64,000 bases of DNA, from NCBI RefSeq assembly GCF_014695375.1, contig NZ_JACJOG010000022.1, positions 185,348 to 249,347 on the forward strand. Direction: 5' to 3'. The notes under the pieces are model-generated. The model made no database searches. It saw nothing but the letters and a program-made list of their open reading frames with translations, and was not told the DNA's origin. Position 1 is the stretch's first letter. Each line of letters starts with the position of its first letter. Source of the stretch: Coleofasciculus sp. FACHB-T130. Its GTDB lineage: Bacteria; Cyanobacteriota; Cyanobacteriia; Cyanobacteriales; FACHB-T130. Position numbers and translations under genes: made by a program. Of this stretch, positions 17,271 to 26,017 are shown piece after piece.

Positions 17271-18830
17271 ATGCTTAAATTAAACTTTTGGAAGCCTGAT
17301 AGCAAGAATAAGCAAAAAGTTAAAGCTTATTTAAGTATATTTATTTTTTTCTGGATACTCTTTATCTTGAGTAATTGCGGATTTGATTATGCTGAAGGCT
17401 CCTTCCACTATAAACTTGCAGAACATATTGTTACCACTGGGCAACTAGGTTTTGATACTCCACAAGAGGGAATTTTTTCAATAGCACCCAATGGGAGAAC
17501 CTATGCTTCCCAAGAAATTGGAAATACAATATTTTTTCTACCTACCGCCTTTATTAATGTAATTTTAGAAAGGATTTTAGATCCTTTCACTACGGTAAAA
17601 GTTATATCTATAACGAAGGAATTTATACGTTCATTTCAGCCCGGGTTTTATTCTGCACTCACAGTCACTGCTTTTTTCGGTATCTTGCGGTTTCAGTTTG
17701 GTCAAGCTATCTTACCCAGCTTTATCGCAACCTTATGCCTAGCCGTCAGCACTTATTTTTGGACTTATACCAGAGAATCCTTTGATGGAGTTCTCTGTTC
17801 TACATTATTGACTACATCTTTTCTGCTGTTATTAAATTTTAGAAACAACAAAAAAAATCAGTATTTAATACTAGCTTTTATTTGTTTGGGTTTTTCTTTA
17901 ATTACTAGAATTTCCATGATTTTAGCTATAGTAGCTTCACTTGGTTATGTAGTACTTATTAGCAGACTATCTTTGATCAGCCGAGCAAAGAATGTTGCCA
18001 CTGCATTACTGATAATCTTCCCTTTTTTAGTATGGCAATCATGGTACAACCATCTAAGAACTGGATTTTTCTACCTTTCCCCGGTTCAAACAGACGCCAA
18101 ATATTTGGGTAACAATGCGTTGGATGGAAATATCTTTATAGGATTGACAGGTCTTTTGCTGAGTCCTGGAAAAAGCATATTTATATATGCCCCTTTATTA
18201 ATCCTATCTGTTGTTCTATTTAGAAAATTCTTTAAGGAGCATAAAAAAGAAGCTTTATATATATTGGTACTGACGATAGCTTGGTTTCTACTGCATGCAA
18301 GATTAAGGAGTTGGTATGGTGGCGGAGGATGGGGACCCCGTTATCTAGTGACCATCCTGCCCATTCTCTTTTTGCCCTTTGCAACCAATATGGAATATGT
18401 TTTACAAAGAACCTCGTTGAAGCTCTCAGCAATTTTTCTAGCTGGTTTTGGGTTCATTCTCTCATTTTCATCAATTCTTTCACATTGGTACTGGAGACTA
18501 GAATTCGCTAGAAAAGATGAAGTAGCCTATGTCTGGAAGTTCTCAAATAGCCAGTCATTGGATATGTTGAAGAGTGCAGCGAGAAATCTTCTCAATTCCT
18601 TTAAAATTGCTACTCATTCTCCAGGAATTCAAAACCAAAATTTATGGTATTTAAATTCAGGCATAGAAGCTTACGGTAGTCATACTGTAAATCTCTGGCC
18701 TAACTCTCTTGTGTTTATCGGTGTTCCTTGGTATTTAGTAGCGACTTCAGTTGCCTTTTTATTGTTGATGATGTACTTATCTATTCGGAACATTTTTAAT
18801 CTGGAAGATACTAGCAAAATGGCAGATTAA
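17271..18830 (+). CDS. Multi-span membrane protein, putative GT-C glycosyltransferase 1
   Basis: Protein of 519 residues with about ten hydrophobic helices. The first external loop has acidic residues (GFDYAEGSFHYKLAEHI) followed by APNGRTYASQEIGN, a layout like GT-C/family 39 mannosyltransferases and related polyprenyl-phosphate-sugar enzymes. No signature strong enough to name a donor or acceptor is visible. AT-rich, with no GCGATCGC in the gene, unlike its neighbours. First of three consecutive genes of this kind, 174 bases after the HTTM gene. Confidence 0.7.
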   Translation: MLKLNFWKPDSKNKQKVKAYLSIFIFFWILFILSNCGFDYAEGSFHYKLAEHIVTTGQLGFDTPQEGIFSIAPNGRTYASQEIGNTIFFLPTAFINVILERILDPFTTVKVISITKEFIRSFQPGFYSALTVTAFFGILRFQFGQAILPSFIATLCLAVSTYFWTYTRESFDGVLCSTLLTTSFLLLLNFRNNKKNQYLILAFICLGFSLITRISMILAIVASLGYVVLISRLSLISRAKNVATALLIIFPFLVWQSWYNHLRTGFFYLSPVQTDAKYLGNNALDGNIFIGLTGLLLSPGKSIFIYAPLLILSVVLFRKFFKEHKKEALYILVLTIAWFLLHARLRSWYGGGGWGPRYLVTILPILFLPFATNMEYVLQRTSLKLSAIFLAGFGFILSFSSILSHWYWRLEFARKDEVAYVWKFSNSQSLDMLKSAARNLLNSFKIATHSPGIQNQNLWYLNSGIEAYGSHTVNLWPNSLVFIGVPWYLVATSVAFLLLMMYLSIRNIFNLEDTSKMAD

Positions 18831-18886
18831 ATTAATTTTAGTGACAAAAAGAAAGAATAACTTTTTTAAGGAATAGGGTTAAACCA

Positions 18887-20440
18887 GTGTTCAATCTTAA
18901 GAAGAATCCAGCCAACATTACTGCATATACTTTAATCGTATTATCCTTAGTTTTTGGATTTTTTATACGCCTATTCAGTGTTCTCAGATATACCACTTTT
19001 TTTTATTACGATCAGGCCAGAGATGCTGAAATCTACATGAAGATGTGGCAAGGAAATTGGCCTATATTAGGCCCTTCTGCCTCTGTCGGAGGATATCATC
19101 TACCGCCTCTTTATTATTATCTAGTTTTTCCTTTTACTATATTTGGCTCAGATCCAGTTTTTACAGCTGTACCTAATGCATTATTCTCTTTTTTCTCTAT
19201 TCCGCTTTTAATTTATTTAGTTTATGAACTATTAGAAAATGTTGAATTTTCCAAACGCCTTCTTCTGGCAGGCTTAGCAGGTTTTTGGTACAGTCTAATC
19301 TTCGGAGAAATTTTTATAAGTACGTTCCAGTGGAACCCCAGCCCTATTATATTTTTTCTGCTTTGTTTTACTTTACTCTATAAATACCAGTTGGAAGCTA
19401 GATTTTCTCTAGTTCCTCAATGCTTCTCCTGGATACTTTATGGGATTGTTTTAGCCATATTAATTAGCTTGCATTCCACAACTCTTTTTGTAATGCCAGT
19501 AGTTTTTATTGCCAGCTCTATTTTATTCATCTCAAAAAACCGCAGAACTCCTATTAGGTTTTTACTGCCTATCTTGTCCGTTTTAGCAGCATTTGTAGCT
19601 TTGTTTCCTTATTGGAAAGGAGAACTTAGTCGCGGTTGGTTGAATACCAAACAAATTATCGCTACTTTAACTAGCTCTAATCAAGAAGCTAATTCTAATA
19701 TCTTAAGTAAGATTGGTAGGCTGGTATTTAATTATGTTGAATTAGGACAACAAGCCTATTTTACTGGAGAAGGTTGGTTTTATATTTTAACTTCTATTAT
19801 TTTCTTAACAGTGGTTTTAACGGTAGCAATAGCCAAGTTTAAAGGGAACAAAACTATTTTTGCTTTTTTAGCATTTACTTGGTCTATTTATCTATATGCT
19901 GCTTCAAATTATCAAGGAATTTATTACATTCATTACAAACTTTTAATTTTAATCTCTCCAATAGTTTTGGCTGTCTTGAGTTTAGCTTACTTAGATTTAT
20001 CTAAGAAAGCAGATAAATCTTTAAGTGCTTTTTTAATTGCAGGTATAGCTCTATCAATCTTGATTAATGCGAGTTATGACTATCAGTATTTAACCAGCAA
20101 ATATAGCCAAAATAGACTGGTATCTACTTCGGACATTACTCAGATTTTAAGTCAATTACCTGCAAACTCAACAATCTGTACATTTGATCCGAAACCTGTC
20201 GGTTGGATGTCAATGTACCAGCCCTATAAATATATCGATCAATATATTACTAAAAAGAATTTCAAGATTGTTAAAACTTTTTGTCAAGCAGGGAACTACC
20301 TAATTTATCCAAAGTTCTATATGGTACAACGTACTGATAACCTTTTTCCAGTTTTTAATGTTTATAGAAATCCAGATTTAACACAAGCTCATAGTACAGT
20401 TTTAGAAACTCAAGTTGCTGAGGTTCATCTTCTCCAGTAA
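18887..20440 (+). CDS. Putative GT-C glycosyltransferase 2 (family 39-like)
   Basis: Multi-span protein of 517 residues. The first loop carries FYYDQARDAEIYMKMW, an acidic motif in the position of the catalytic Asp of ArnT/PMT-like GT-C enzymes, followed by GGYHLPPLYYYL, the family's HPP-type second motif (here HLPP). The start is GTG at 18887, with AAGGAATAGGG upstream. Like the preceding gene it is AT-rich and has no GCGATCGC. The gap to gene 1 is 56 bases and to gene 3 is 60 bases, so the three probably form one operon. Substrate unknown. Confidence 0.78.
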   Translation: MFNLKKNPANITAYTLIVLSLVFGFFIRLFSVLRYTTFFYYDQARDAEIYMKMWQGNWPILGPSASVGGYHLPPLYYYLVFPFTIFGSDPVFTAVPNALFSFFSIPLLIYLVYELLENVEFSKRLLLAGLAGFWYSLIFGEIFISTFQWNPSPIIFFLLCFTLLYKYQLEARFSLVPQCFSWILYGIVLAILISLHSTTLFVMPVVFIASSILFISKNRRTPIRFLLPILSVLAAFVALFPYWKGELSRGWLNTKQIIATLTSSNQEANSNILSKIGRLVFNYVELGQQAYFTGEGWFYILTSIIFLTVVLTVAIAKFKGNKTIFAFLAFTWSIYLYAASNYQGIYYIHYKLLILISPIVLAVLSLAYLDLSKKADKSLSAFLIAGIALSILINASYDYQYLTSKYSQNRLVSTSDITQILSQLPANSTICTFDPKPVGWMSMYQPYKYIDQYITKKNFKIVKTFCQAGNYLIYPKFYMVQRTDNLFPVFNVYRNPDLTQAHSTVLETQVAEVHLLQ

Positions 20441-20500
20441 AAGAGACCTTATTTTTGGGTAGGTTAAATATTTAGTTACTGAAATGGACGGACTAACCTC

Positions 20501-22138
20501 ATGATGAAAATACAGGAATCGAGCCACAGGTTTTATTCAAAAGAGGTACGATTTTTTATCGCAATTTTATTAATCATAGGTCTTTTCTTTCGATTCGCTA
20601 ACCTTGAAAAAAAAGTTTATTGGGGCGATGAAAGTAGCACTTCACGTCGGATTTCAGGTTATACCTTAGAAGAAGTTAAGCAGGAAGCTTCTAGCACTGG
20701 TGCAATCCCTGTAAAGGATTTGCAGAAATATCAGCGCCCTAATACTGAAAAAGATTTAACTGATATGATTAATTCTTTAGCAGCAACTGCTGAACATCCA
20801 CCACTCTATTTTTTGTTAGCTCGGTTTTGGGCACAGTTGTGGGGAAACTCGGTGGCAGTGATGAGAAGCCTACCTGCTTTGATTAGTCTGCTTGCGTTTC
20901 CTTGTATTTATTGGCTATGTGTAGAATTATTTGAATTGCCTCTGGTGGGATGGATGGCAACCGGGCTGGTAGCTATTTCACCATTTCATATCTTATATGC
21001 TCAGGAAGCTCGTCAGTATAGCCTGTGGACTGTAGCAATTTTAATATCTAGTGCATCGCTTCTAAGAGCGATGCGAGTAAAAACAAAATCCGCTTGGGCT
21101 ATGTATGCAGCAACCTTAATTTTAGGTCTTTATTCTCATTTATTTTTCCTGTTGACTGCCATTAGTCATGGAGTCTATGTATTTTCGCTAGAAAAGTTTC
21201 GAGCAAGTAAAACATTTATCTCCTATCTGCTAGCATCTTTAACAGCTATCTTACTTTTTATACCTTGGCTTCTGATTGCTCTTGCTAATTTGTCAACAGT
21301 CGATGAAGCAACCGAGTGGATGCGATCGACTTTTCCGATACAATCTTTAGTAAAAACATGGATTTTAAATCTTAGTCGTATTTTTGTGGATTTTAATTAC
21401 AGTTTTAAATATAGAAATTTTGGATTATATATTGCAATTTTTCTCTCGTTGATTTTAGTAATTTATGCAATTTACTTTCTTTGCCGCCGGACTGAAAAGC
21501 ACGTTTGGTTGTTTATCTTGACGATGCTTGGAGTTACTGCGATCGCATTGACACTACCAGATTTAATCTCTGGAGGAAGACGCTCTGCTGTTGCTCGTTA
21601 TCTTATCCCTTGTTACTTAGCAATAGAAATCGCAATTGCCTACCTACTTGCTGCTAAAATATCCTCATTTTCTGCTAAAAACTGGCAGCGGTGGCTATGG
21701 CAAATTGCTACAGTCGTCATCATTTCGGGAGGAGTTTTATCCAGCGCAGTCAGTTCTCAAGCACAAGAATGGTGGAATAAATATAACAGTTGTCACTATA
21801 AAGAAATCGCTCAGATTGTTAACCAGGCTAATTATCCACTTTATATCTGGTACAACTTACCTCCTTTTTCCTTGACTTACCTGTTCGATCCCAAAGTTAA
21901 ACTTCAGTCAGTTTCTAATCAACCTGTTCTTAAACCAGGTGAAGAGATTGACAGCAAGTTACCTATAAATTCTATTGCTAATGATTTCAGTGATGTATTT
22001 GTGGATTCTAAAAAGGCTTTGAAGGCTGTTCTCGATCGAGAACCAAGCTACCAGATAAAGAAAGTATATGAGTGGGAACAGCAGATAGATCCTGTTTACA
22101 TTACGAAGACTACTCTCTGGCATTTAGCAAAACAGTAA
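20501..22138 (+). CDS. Glycosyltransferase family 39-like membrane protein
   Basis: Polytopic protein of 545 residues. The first loop has YWGDESSTSRR (acidic catalytic-type motif), and the second has AEHPPLYFLLARFW (HPP motif) followed by ILYAQEARQYS, the usual cyanobacterial GT39-like pattern. Such enzymes use polyprenyl-phosphate sugars and act on the outer face of the membrane. The acceptor is unknown here. The first ATG of MMKIQ at 20501 is used. It closes the three-gene GT-C run and has somewhat more normal composition, with one HIP1 site near 21539. Confidence 0.85.
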   Translation: MMKIQESSHRFYSKEVRFFIAILLIIGLFFRFANLEKKVYWGDESSTSRRISGYTLEEVKQEASSTGAIPVKDLQKYQRPNTEKDLTDMINSLAATAEHPPLYFLLARFWAQLWGNSVAVMRSLPALISLLAFPCIYWLCVELFELPLVGWMATGLVAISPFHILYAQEARQYSLWTVAILISSASLLRAMRVKTKSAWAMYAATLILGLYSHLFFLLTAISHGVYVFSLEKFRASKTFISYLLASLTAILLFIPWLLIALANLSTVDEATEWMRSTFPIQSLVKTWILNLSRIFVDFNYSFKYRNFGLYIAIFLSLILVIYAIYFLCRRTEKHVWLFILTMLGVTAIALTLPDLISGGRRSAVARYLIPCYLAIEIAIAYLLAAKISSFSAKNWQRWLWQIATVVIISGGVLSSAVSSQAQEWWNKYNSCHYKEIAQIVNQANYPLYIWYNLPPFSLTYLFDPKVKLQSVSNQPVLKPGEEIDSKLPINSIANDFSDVFVDSKKALKAVLDREPSYQIKKVYEWEQQIDPVYITKTTLWHLAKQ

Positions 22139-22229
22139 TGATTAGAAAAGTTGATTTTTTAAAATTGTCTGTTTAGCAAATTACAGCGCGATCGCTTACT
22201 CTACCGAAATTGCCGCTAACCTAGCATCG

Positions 22230-22625
22230 TTGTCTCGTGCAATTGCCTTGCCCTGGGTGGGAATCTGCCTGAGCTACCCTAGAATTGTAGGCTTCGGCTT
22301 CTTACCCAAAGGAGCGGAAATTTTTCTAACCTTTACCTTGTCTTGCTCTAAAAGTATTTTGATTTGCCAAAACCGCAGCTGCCGCAAGCAGGGTGCAGCT
22401 AAAGTTTTGGCAGCTTTCCAGGCGTCTGAAGTTCCCGACGTCACTGTAACAGGGAGCCAATGTTTAGGACAATGTGGCAATGGCCCGATGGTATTGGTGA
22501 TGCCAGAAGAAGTGTGGTACAACCACGTCCATCCCGATGAAGTGCCAACAGTGATAGAACGACATTTGCGAGGTGGACAACCTGTTGCAGCAATGCTTTA
22601 TGGCAAATTTCACCAGCGTTCGTAG
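22230..22625 (+). CDS. (2Fe-2S) thioredoxin-like ferredoxin domain protein
   Basis: Small protein with a thioredoxin-like 2Fe-2S domain. Cysteines are in CQNRSCRKQG and, after about 35 residues, CLGQCGNGP, the four-cysteine pattern of this family. No in-frame ATG exists. The longest frame begins at TTG 22230, but its first 30 residues look unlike the family. More likely starts are ATT at 22320, with AAAGGAG 5 bases upstream, or TTG at 22338. The stop is 10 bases from the end of the convergent ygfZ gene. Electron partner unknown. Confidence 0.8.
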   Translation: MSRAIALPWVGICLSYPRIVGFGFLPKGAEIFLTFTLSCSKSILICQNRSCRKQGAAKVLAAFQASEVPDVTVTGSQCLGQCGNGPMVLVMPEEVWYNHVHPDEVPTVIERHLRGGQPVAAMLYGKFHQRS

Positions 22626-22635
22626 CGTATTGCCG

Positions 22636-23640
22636 CTAAACGTAGTCGTGTGTCACGAATGGCACCGCGACGAGTTCACCCTCGCTTTCTCCTACTTGTA
22701 CTTTCAGCCCTTCACCACCGGCTTTGGTGCGGACGTAGCCGAGTCCAAAGGAACCTTGGTCGGTTTCAGTATAGCTGGTAAGTTTGCCGACTTTTTCCTC
22801 TCCAACGCTAATTACACTTCCTGGTTGGGCGGGTGTGTTGAGTCGGACGCCCCAAAGGTGTTGTTTGACTCCTTTATAAGTATTTAAACGGGCAATTGTC
22901 TCCTGTCCGATGTAGCAGCCTTTTTCAAAGGAGATGGTTTGCCACAAGCCTGCTTCTAGAGGATTGTAATCCTCAGTTAGCTCAAGGTCAGGTGCGGGGC
23001 GTCCTTGTTCGATTCGGAGATGTTCCCAGACACGATCGCTCATCGGCACTGCCCCAGCTTGCGCTAAAGTATTCCACAGCGTTTCCTTATCAGCAGCGGA
23101 GAGAATCAGCGTGTATCCCGGCGTTGCCAAACCGCTGCCCACAGCTACCCGCACCTCGATATCCCCCACCGTCAATTGCTGATGAGAACCATCAGGTTGA
23201 CCAATCATGGCACCCGCACCCAACTGTTCTAAGAGGGCATCACTCCCTGGCCCAATCAAGCTGAAGCTTGCAGTATTATCAGTTACATCGGTTAACTGCA
23301 CCTTGTCGGCGAAAAAAATGTATTGGTCTAGCCATTTGAGCAGCTTCTCGCGCCGATTGGGTGAAACCAGCAGCAGGACTGCATCTTCCATCACATAGGC
23401 GGTGGTTAAGTCAATCGTTCGCGCTGTTGATGTGACAAAAACCGTATCGCAGCCTTGTCCTGGCTTGAGTCGCTGAAAGTCGTTTGTACTCTGGTTGTGC
23501 AAAAATCGGATGCGATCGCCTTCGGAAACTTGAATCCGTCCCCAATGAGAGCGATCGCATACAGCAACCCCCTCCCGCGCCGCTTGGATAGCTGCTGCAC
23601 TCTTGTCGTCAAAATTGCCGTCAATTGCAGATGTAGGCAT
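22636..23640 (-). CDS. ygfZ: YgfZ/GcvT-domain folate-binding protein
   Basis: Protein of 334 residues related to the T-protein of glycine cleavage. YgfZ helps iron-sulfur cluster assembly or repair through folate. The diagnostic motif KGCYIGQE is present, with the reactive cysteine, and the FLHNQSTNDF segment marks the N-terminal folate domain. ATG at 23640 is preferred. An in-frame TTG at 23664 would add 8 residues. Convergent with the 2Fe-2S protein gene, a neighbour that fits an Fe-S theme although they are on opposite strands. Confidence 0.92.
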   Translation of the reverse strand: MPTSAIDGNFDDKSAAAIQAAREGVAVCDRSHWGRIQVSEGDRIRFLHNQSTNDFQRLKPGQGCDTVFVTSTARTIDLTTAYVMEDAVLLLVSPNRREKLLKWLDQYIFFADKVQLTDVTDNTASFSLIGPGSDALLEQLGAGAMIGQPDGSHQQLTVGDIEVRVAVGSGLATPGYTLILSAADKETLWNTLAQAGAVPMSDRVWEHLRIEQGRPAPDLELTEDYNPLEAGLWQTISFEKGCYIGQETIARLNTYKGVKQHLWGVRLNTPAQPGSVISVGEEKVGKLTSYTETDQGSFGLGYVRTKAGGEGLKVQVGESEGELVAVPFVTHDYV

Positions 23641-23798
23641 GGTGATTGTTGCTAATCGTTTCAATTTTCATCTAGCGTTTCTGCTAGTTTTTCTGACTTG
23701 AAAATCTTATCAAATAAGACTAATCAGCTTCAATCTGGTACTCAATCTGAAGCTAACATCCTGTGCGAATCGCTTTGAGTAAGGATATCAGGCAATAG

Positions 23799-24443
23799 TT
23801 ACTGCTGAAATTGGGCTAATAACCAAGCACCAACTAAGCTTTGATTTTCTTGACGACTGCGCTGTAAAGCTTCCACTAGCACTGAAATCGCTAATCCCGG
23901 CAACACCTGGGACTCAGTAATTCTTTGACTTCCCCCAGCAGATGTGATGGTAAAAGCAATAATTCTGATGTTCGCAACATCTACCACCCAATATTCCGCC
24001 ACTCCTAAATCTTCGTATAGAAGCCGTTTTTGCCCGATATCATCAGATAGTGAAGTATTGGCAATTTCAATCACTAAATTTGGTGCTGGATATTGGTCTA
24101 AGTCAATGATTGACGTTCCCCAAGGGATTACATCAGCATTTTCACCAATATAATAAGACACATCTGGTTGACTTTCTTGAACACCTGTTTTTCTGTATGT
24201 ACAGTTATCCCGTCCATGTATAAGAATGCCTTTGAGGGTAGCAAACAGGTTAACGGCAAAGATAATAATAGTGTGATCGCTGGCGTGGTCAGAGCCGATA
24301 GGTGACATTTCTATCCTCAATTGTCCATTGTGGTAATAGCCTTTCGCTTTTTCTAGTTGCGGATCTTCAATCGCCTGGATATATTCATCCCAAGTGGCTA
24401 CAACCCAAGTATTTGTCGGTATTTTCGTTTGTAGTTTACTCAT
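23799..24443 (-). CDS. Uma2 family (DUF820) putative endonuclease, copy 2
   Basis: Protein of 214 residues. PD-(D/E)xK-like elements are QPDVSYYIG and NLVIEIANTSLSDDIGQKRLLYEDLGVAEYWVVD, which fits the Uma2 family well. The C-terminal QSLVGAWLLAQFQQ tail is a common extension in cyanobacterial members. Sequence differs strongly from the copies at 3.4, 41.4 and 61.3 kb, so these are not recent duplicates. Function is not established. Confidence 0.87.
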   Translation of the reverse strand: MSKLQTKIPTNTWVVATWDEYIQAIEDPQLEKAKGYYHNGQLRIEMSPIGSDHASDHTIIIFAVNLFATLKGILIHGRDNCTYRKTGVQESQPDVSYYIGENADVIPWGTSIIDLDQYPAPNLVIEIANTSLSDDIGQKRLLYEDLGVAEYWVVDVANIRIIAFTITSAGGSQRITESQVLPGLAISVLVEALQRSRQENQSLVGAWLLAQFQQ

Positions 24444-24549
24444 GGTTAAGGCATTTAGGGCGCGATGCTTCTGTTATGTAGTGTAATTTCTGGGAGAGCG
24501 ATCGCGCTTGGTAATAGGGAATGCGATGCCTGTTTCCAGAATTAATGAC

Positions 24550-25527
24550 TTACTTTGACATGGATTGTTGATTTTCTATTAAAATTTTTCCAAAGTGACC
24601 AATGAATTCTTGTAAAACTTCCTTTGAGCTGATACACACTTGCCAAGTGTCGGTAAAAATTTTATCTTCACTAAGTATTAGGTAGGTATCTCTGCTACTC
24701 AAAGTTTCAGGGTTGAATTCTTCTAAAGGGATTCGGTCGATAACACATCCTTCATAACCAGTATTATCACATCCAAGTTTATTAAATTTAAAAACACCTG
24801 TTGTTCTCTCTTCTTCCTTCAAAGGGTGCCAATAGTAAGCGTGAAGCGAATCTAAAAAAGCATCCTTTTTACTAGGTAATATCCAAACCATTGCTTTTGT
24901 AAAAAGATAGATTTGTCCGGCTAAATCAAAATACTCCCAATACTGCAAACTCAGTGCATATTGCTCAACAATGCCTTTAATAATAGAAACAGATAGCTCT
25001 TTTTTTTGTTGGGCTAAAATCAGTTGATAGCTTTTAATTCCTTTGTCAGGATTCTTGAGCTGATATCCTATATATTGCCCTGAGCTACTCACTTTAAACA
25101 TTTCATTAAATCCAAGCTGCGTCAGCATAGTGATAGCCAAATCCATCAAATCTTCTCCTGGCTTACTCTCCTTCATGCTTGACGAAACTGGCTGGGGTAG
25201 ACTTTTTGGGTTTACCTGTTCCCCTCCATCGCTAGCCTTGTTGGTGACAACAGAAGAACAATCATGAACCCACTCAGGGTGGTACTTTTGAAATAGAGCA
25301 ATTAACTCATTTCGTCTTGATTGGCGATCGCTGGGAAATCTCCCCTTAATGCCAAAGTCCCGGTATATTTTGGAGATTTGATTGCGTACAGTTCCTTGAG
25401 TGCGACGCCTTGACAGAGCGATTTGAGCGTCTGTATCTCCAGCTAACACCATTCGTAATACCTCAACTGTACGAGGTTTCTCTAGCTCCAGCTTTTCCAG
25501 TATTTCTTTGAAGTGCTGACGATTCAT
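24550..25527 (-). CDS. LuxR-like HTH N-terminal protein with unknown C-terminal domain
   Basis: Protein of 325 residues. Residues about 10-85 form a helix-turn-helix region (VEVLRMVLAGDTDAQIA then GTVRNQISKIYRDFGIKG) ending in SDRQSRRNELIALFQKYHPEW. As I recall, similar N-terminal modules front various cyanobacterial signalling and conflict-type proteins. A Ser/Lys linker (about 90-125) leads to a domain beginning LAITMLTQLGFNEMFKV that I do not recognise. It contains CDNTGYEGC, where two cysteines may form a pair. ATG at 25527 is used, with TTG three codons upstream. Divergent from a small two-repeat protein, sharing its upstream region. Confidence 0.7.
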   Translation of the reverse strand: MNRQHFKEILEKLELEKPRTVEVLRMVLAGDTDAQIALSRRRTQGTVRNQISKIYRDFGIKGRFPSDRQSRRNELIALFQKYHPEWVHDCSSVVTNKASDGGEQVNPKSLPQPVSSSMKESKPGEDLMDLAITMLTQLGFNEMFKVSSSGQYIGYQLKNPDKGIKSYQLILAQQKKELSVSIIKGIVEQYALSLQYWEYFDLAGQIYLFTKAMVWILPSKKDAFLDSLHAYYWHPLKEEERTTGVFKFNKLGCDNTGYEGCVIDRIPLEEFNPETLSSRDTYLILSEDKIFTDTWQVCISSKEVLQEFIGHFGKILIENQQSMSK

Positions 25528-25557
25528 ATCTTTCAAAATATCGCAGTTATTCTATTA

Positions 25558-25584
25558 TCTGCGTATTCTGCGTACTCTGCGTAC
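25558..25584. repeat. Three tandem 9-bp repeats in divergent promoter region
   Basis: TCTGCGTAT, TCTGCGTAC, TCTGCGTAC in direct array, 31 bases upstream of the HTH gene start and about 80 upstream of the small two-repeat gene. It could be an iteron-like binding site for the HTH protein or merely a short tandem repeat of the kind common in cyanobacteria. Confidence 0.6.
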
Positions 25585-25665
25585 TGAAATTAGCTTAACA
25601 GATGCCCATTGTCGTGTGTATCTGCGTTCTGAGCATGATATTCACAGAAGCATTCGAGTAAAGAA

Positions 25666-25959
25666 ATGAAAATTCCAGAAAGTCAGCGCAGATTCCGCCA
25701 GTTAGAAATACCTGGGATGGAAGGATTTCTCGCCAATCTGAAAACGCAGTCAGAGACTACCAATATGAACCGAAAATCCATCTCCGGAATTTTGGCTAAT
25801 AATACAGAAATTCAAACCACATTCCATCAGTTAGAAGTACCGGGAATGGAAGAATTTCTCTCCAAGCTGAAAACAAAGCCAAAAACGGCTGACTTGAGCG
25901 AATACGGGGATGCGATCGCAATCAATATAGATAATCTGCCTGACGAGACTGCCGCTTGA
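25666..25959 (+). CDS. Small protein with two copies of a QLE(I/V)PGMEEFL motif
   Basis: Protein of 97 residues built from two copies, 43 residues apart. Copy 1 is FRQLEIPGMEGFLANLKT (about 10-27) and copy 2 is FHQLEVPGMEEFLSKLKT (about 53-70). The DNA is duplicated too (about 25692-25750 and 25821-25879, offset 129 bases) with mostly synonymous or conservative changes, suggesting selection on the motif. No signal peptide or membrane segment is seen. Divergent from the HTH protein gene. Family not recognised. It could be a scaffold, an adaptor or a modified peptide. Confidence 0.65.
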   Translation: MKIPESQRRFRQLEIPGMEGFLANLKTQSETTNMNRKSISGILANNTEIQTTFHQLEVPGMEEFLSKLKTKPKTADLSEYGDAIAINIDNLPDETAA

Positions 25960-26017
25960 AGAAAAAGCGATCGCGTTCTTTCCTAACCTTTCAACTTGCG
26001 GTCAACTTGCGGACTTT

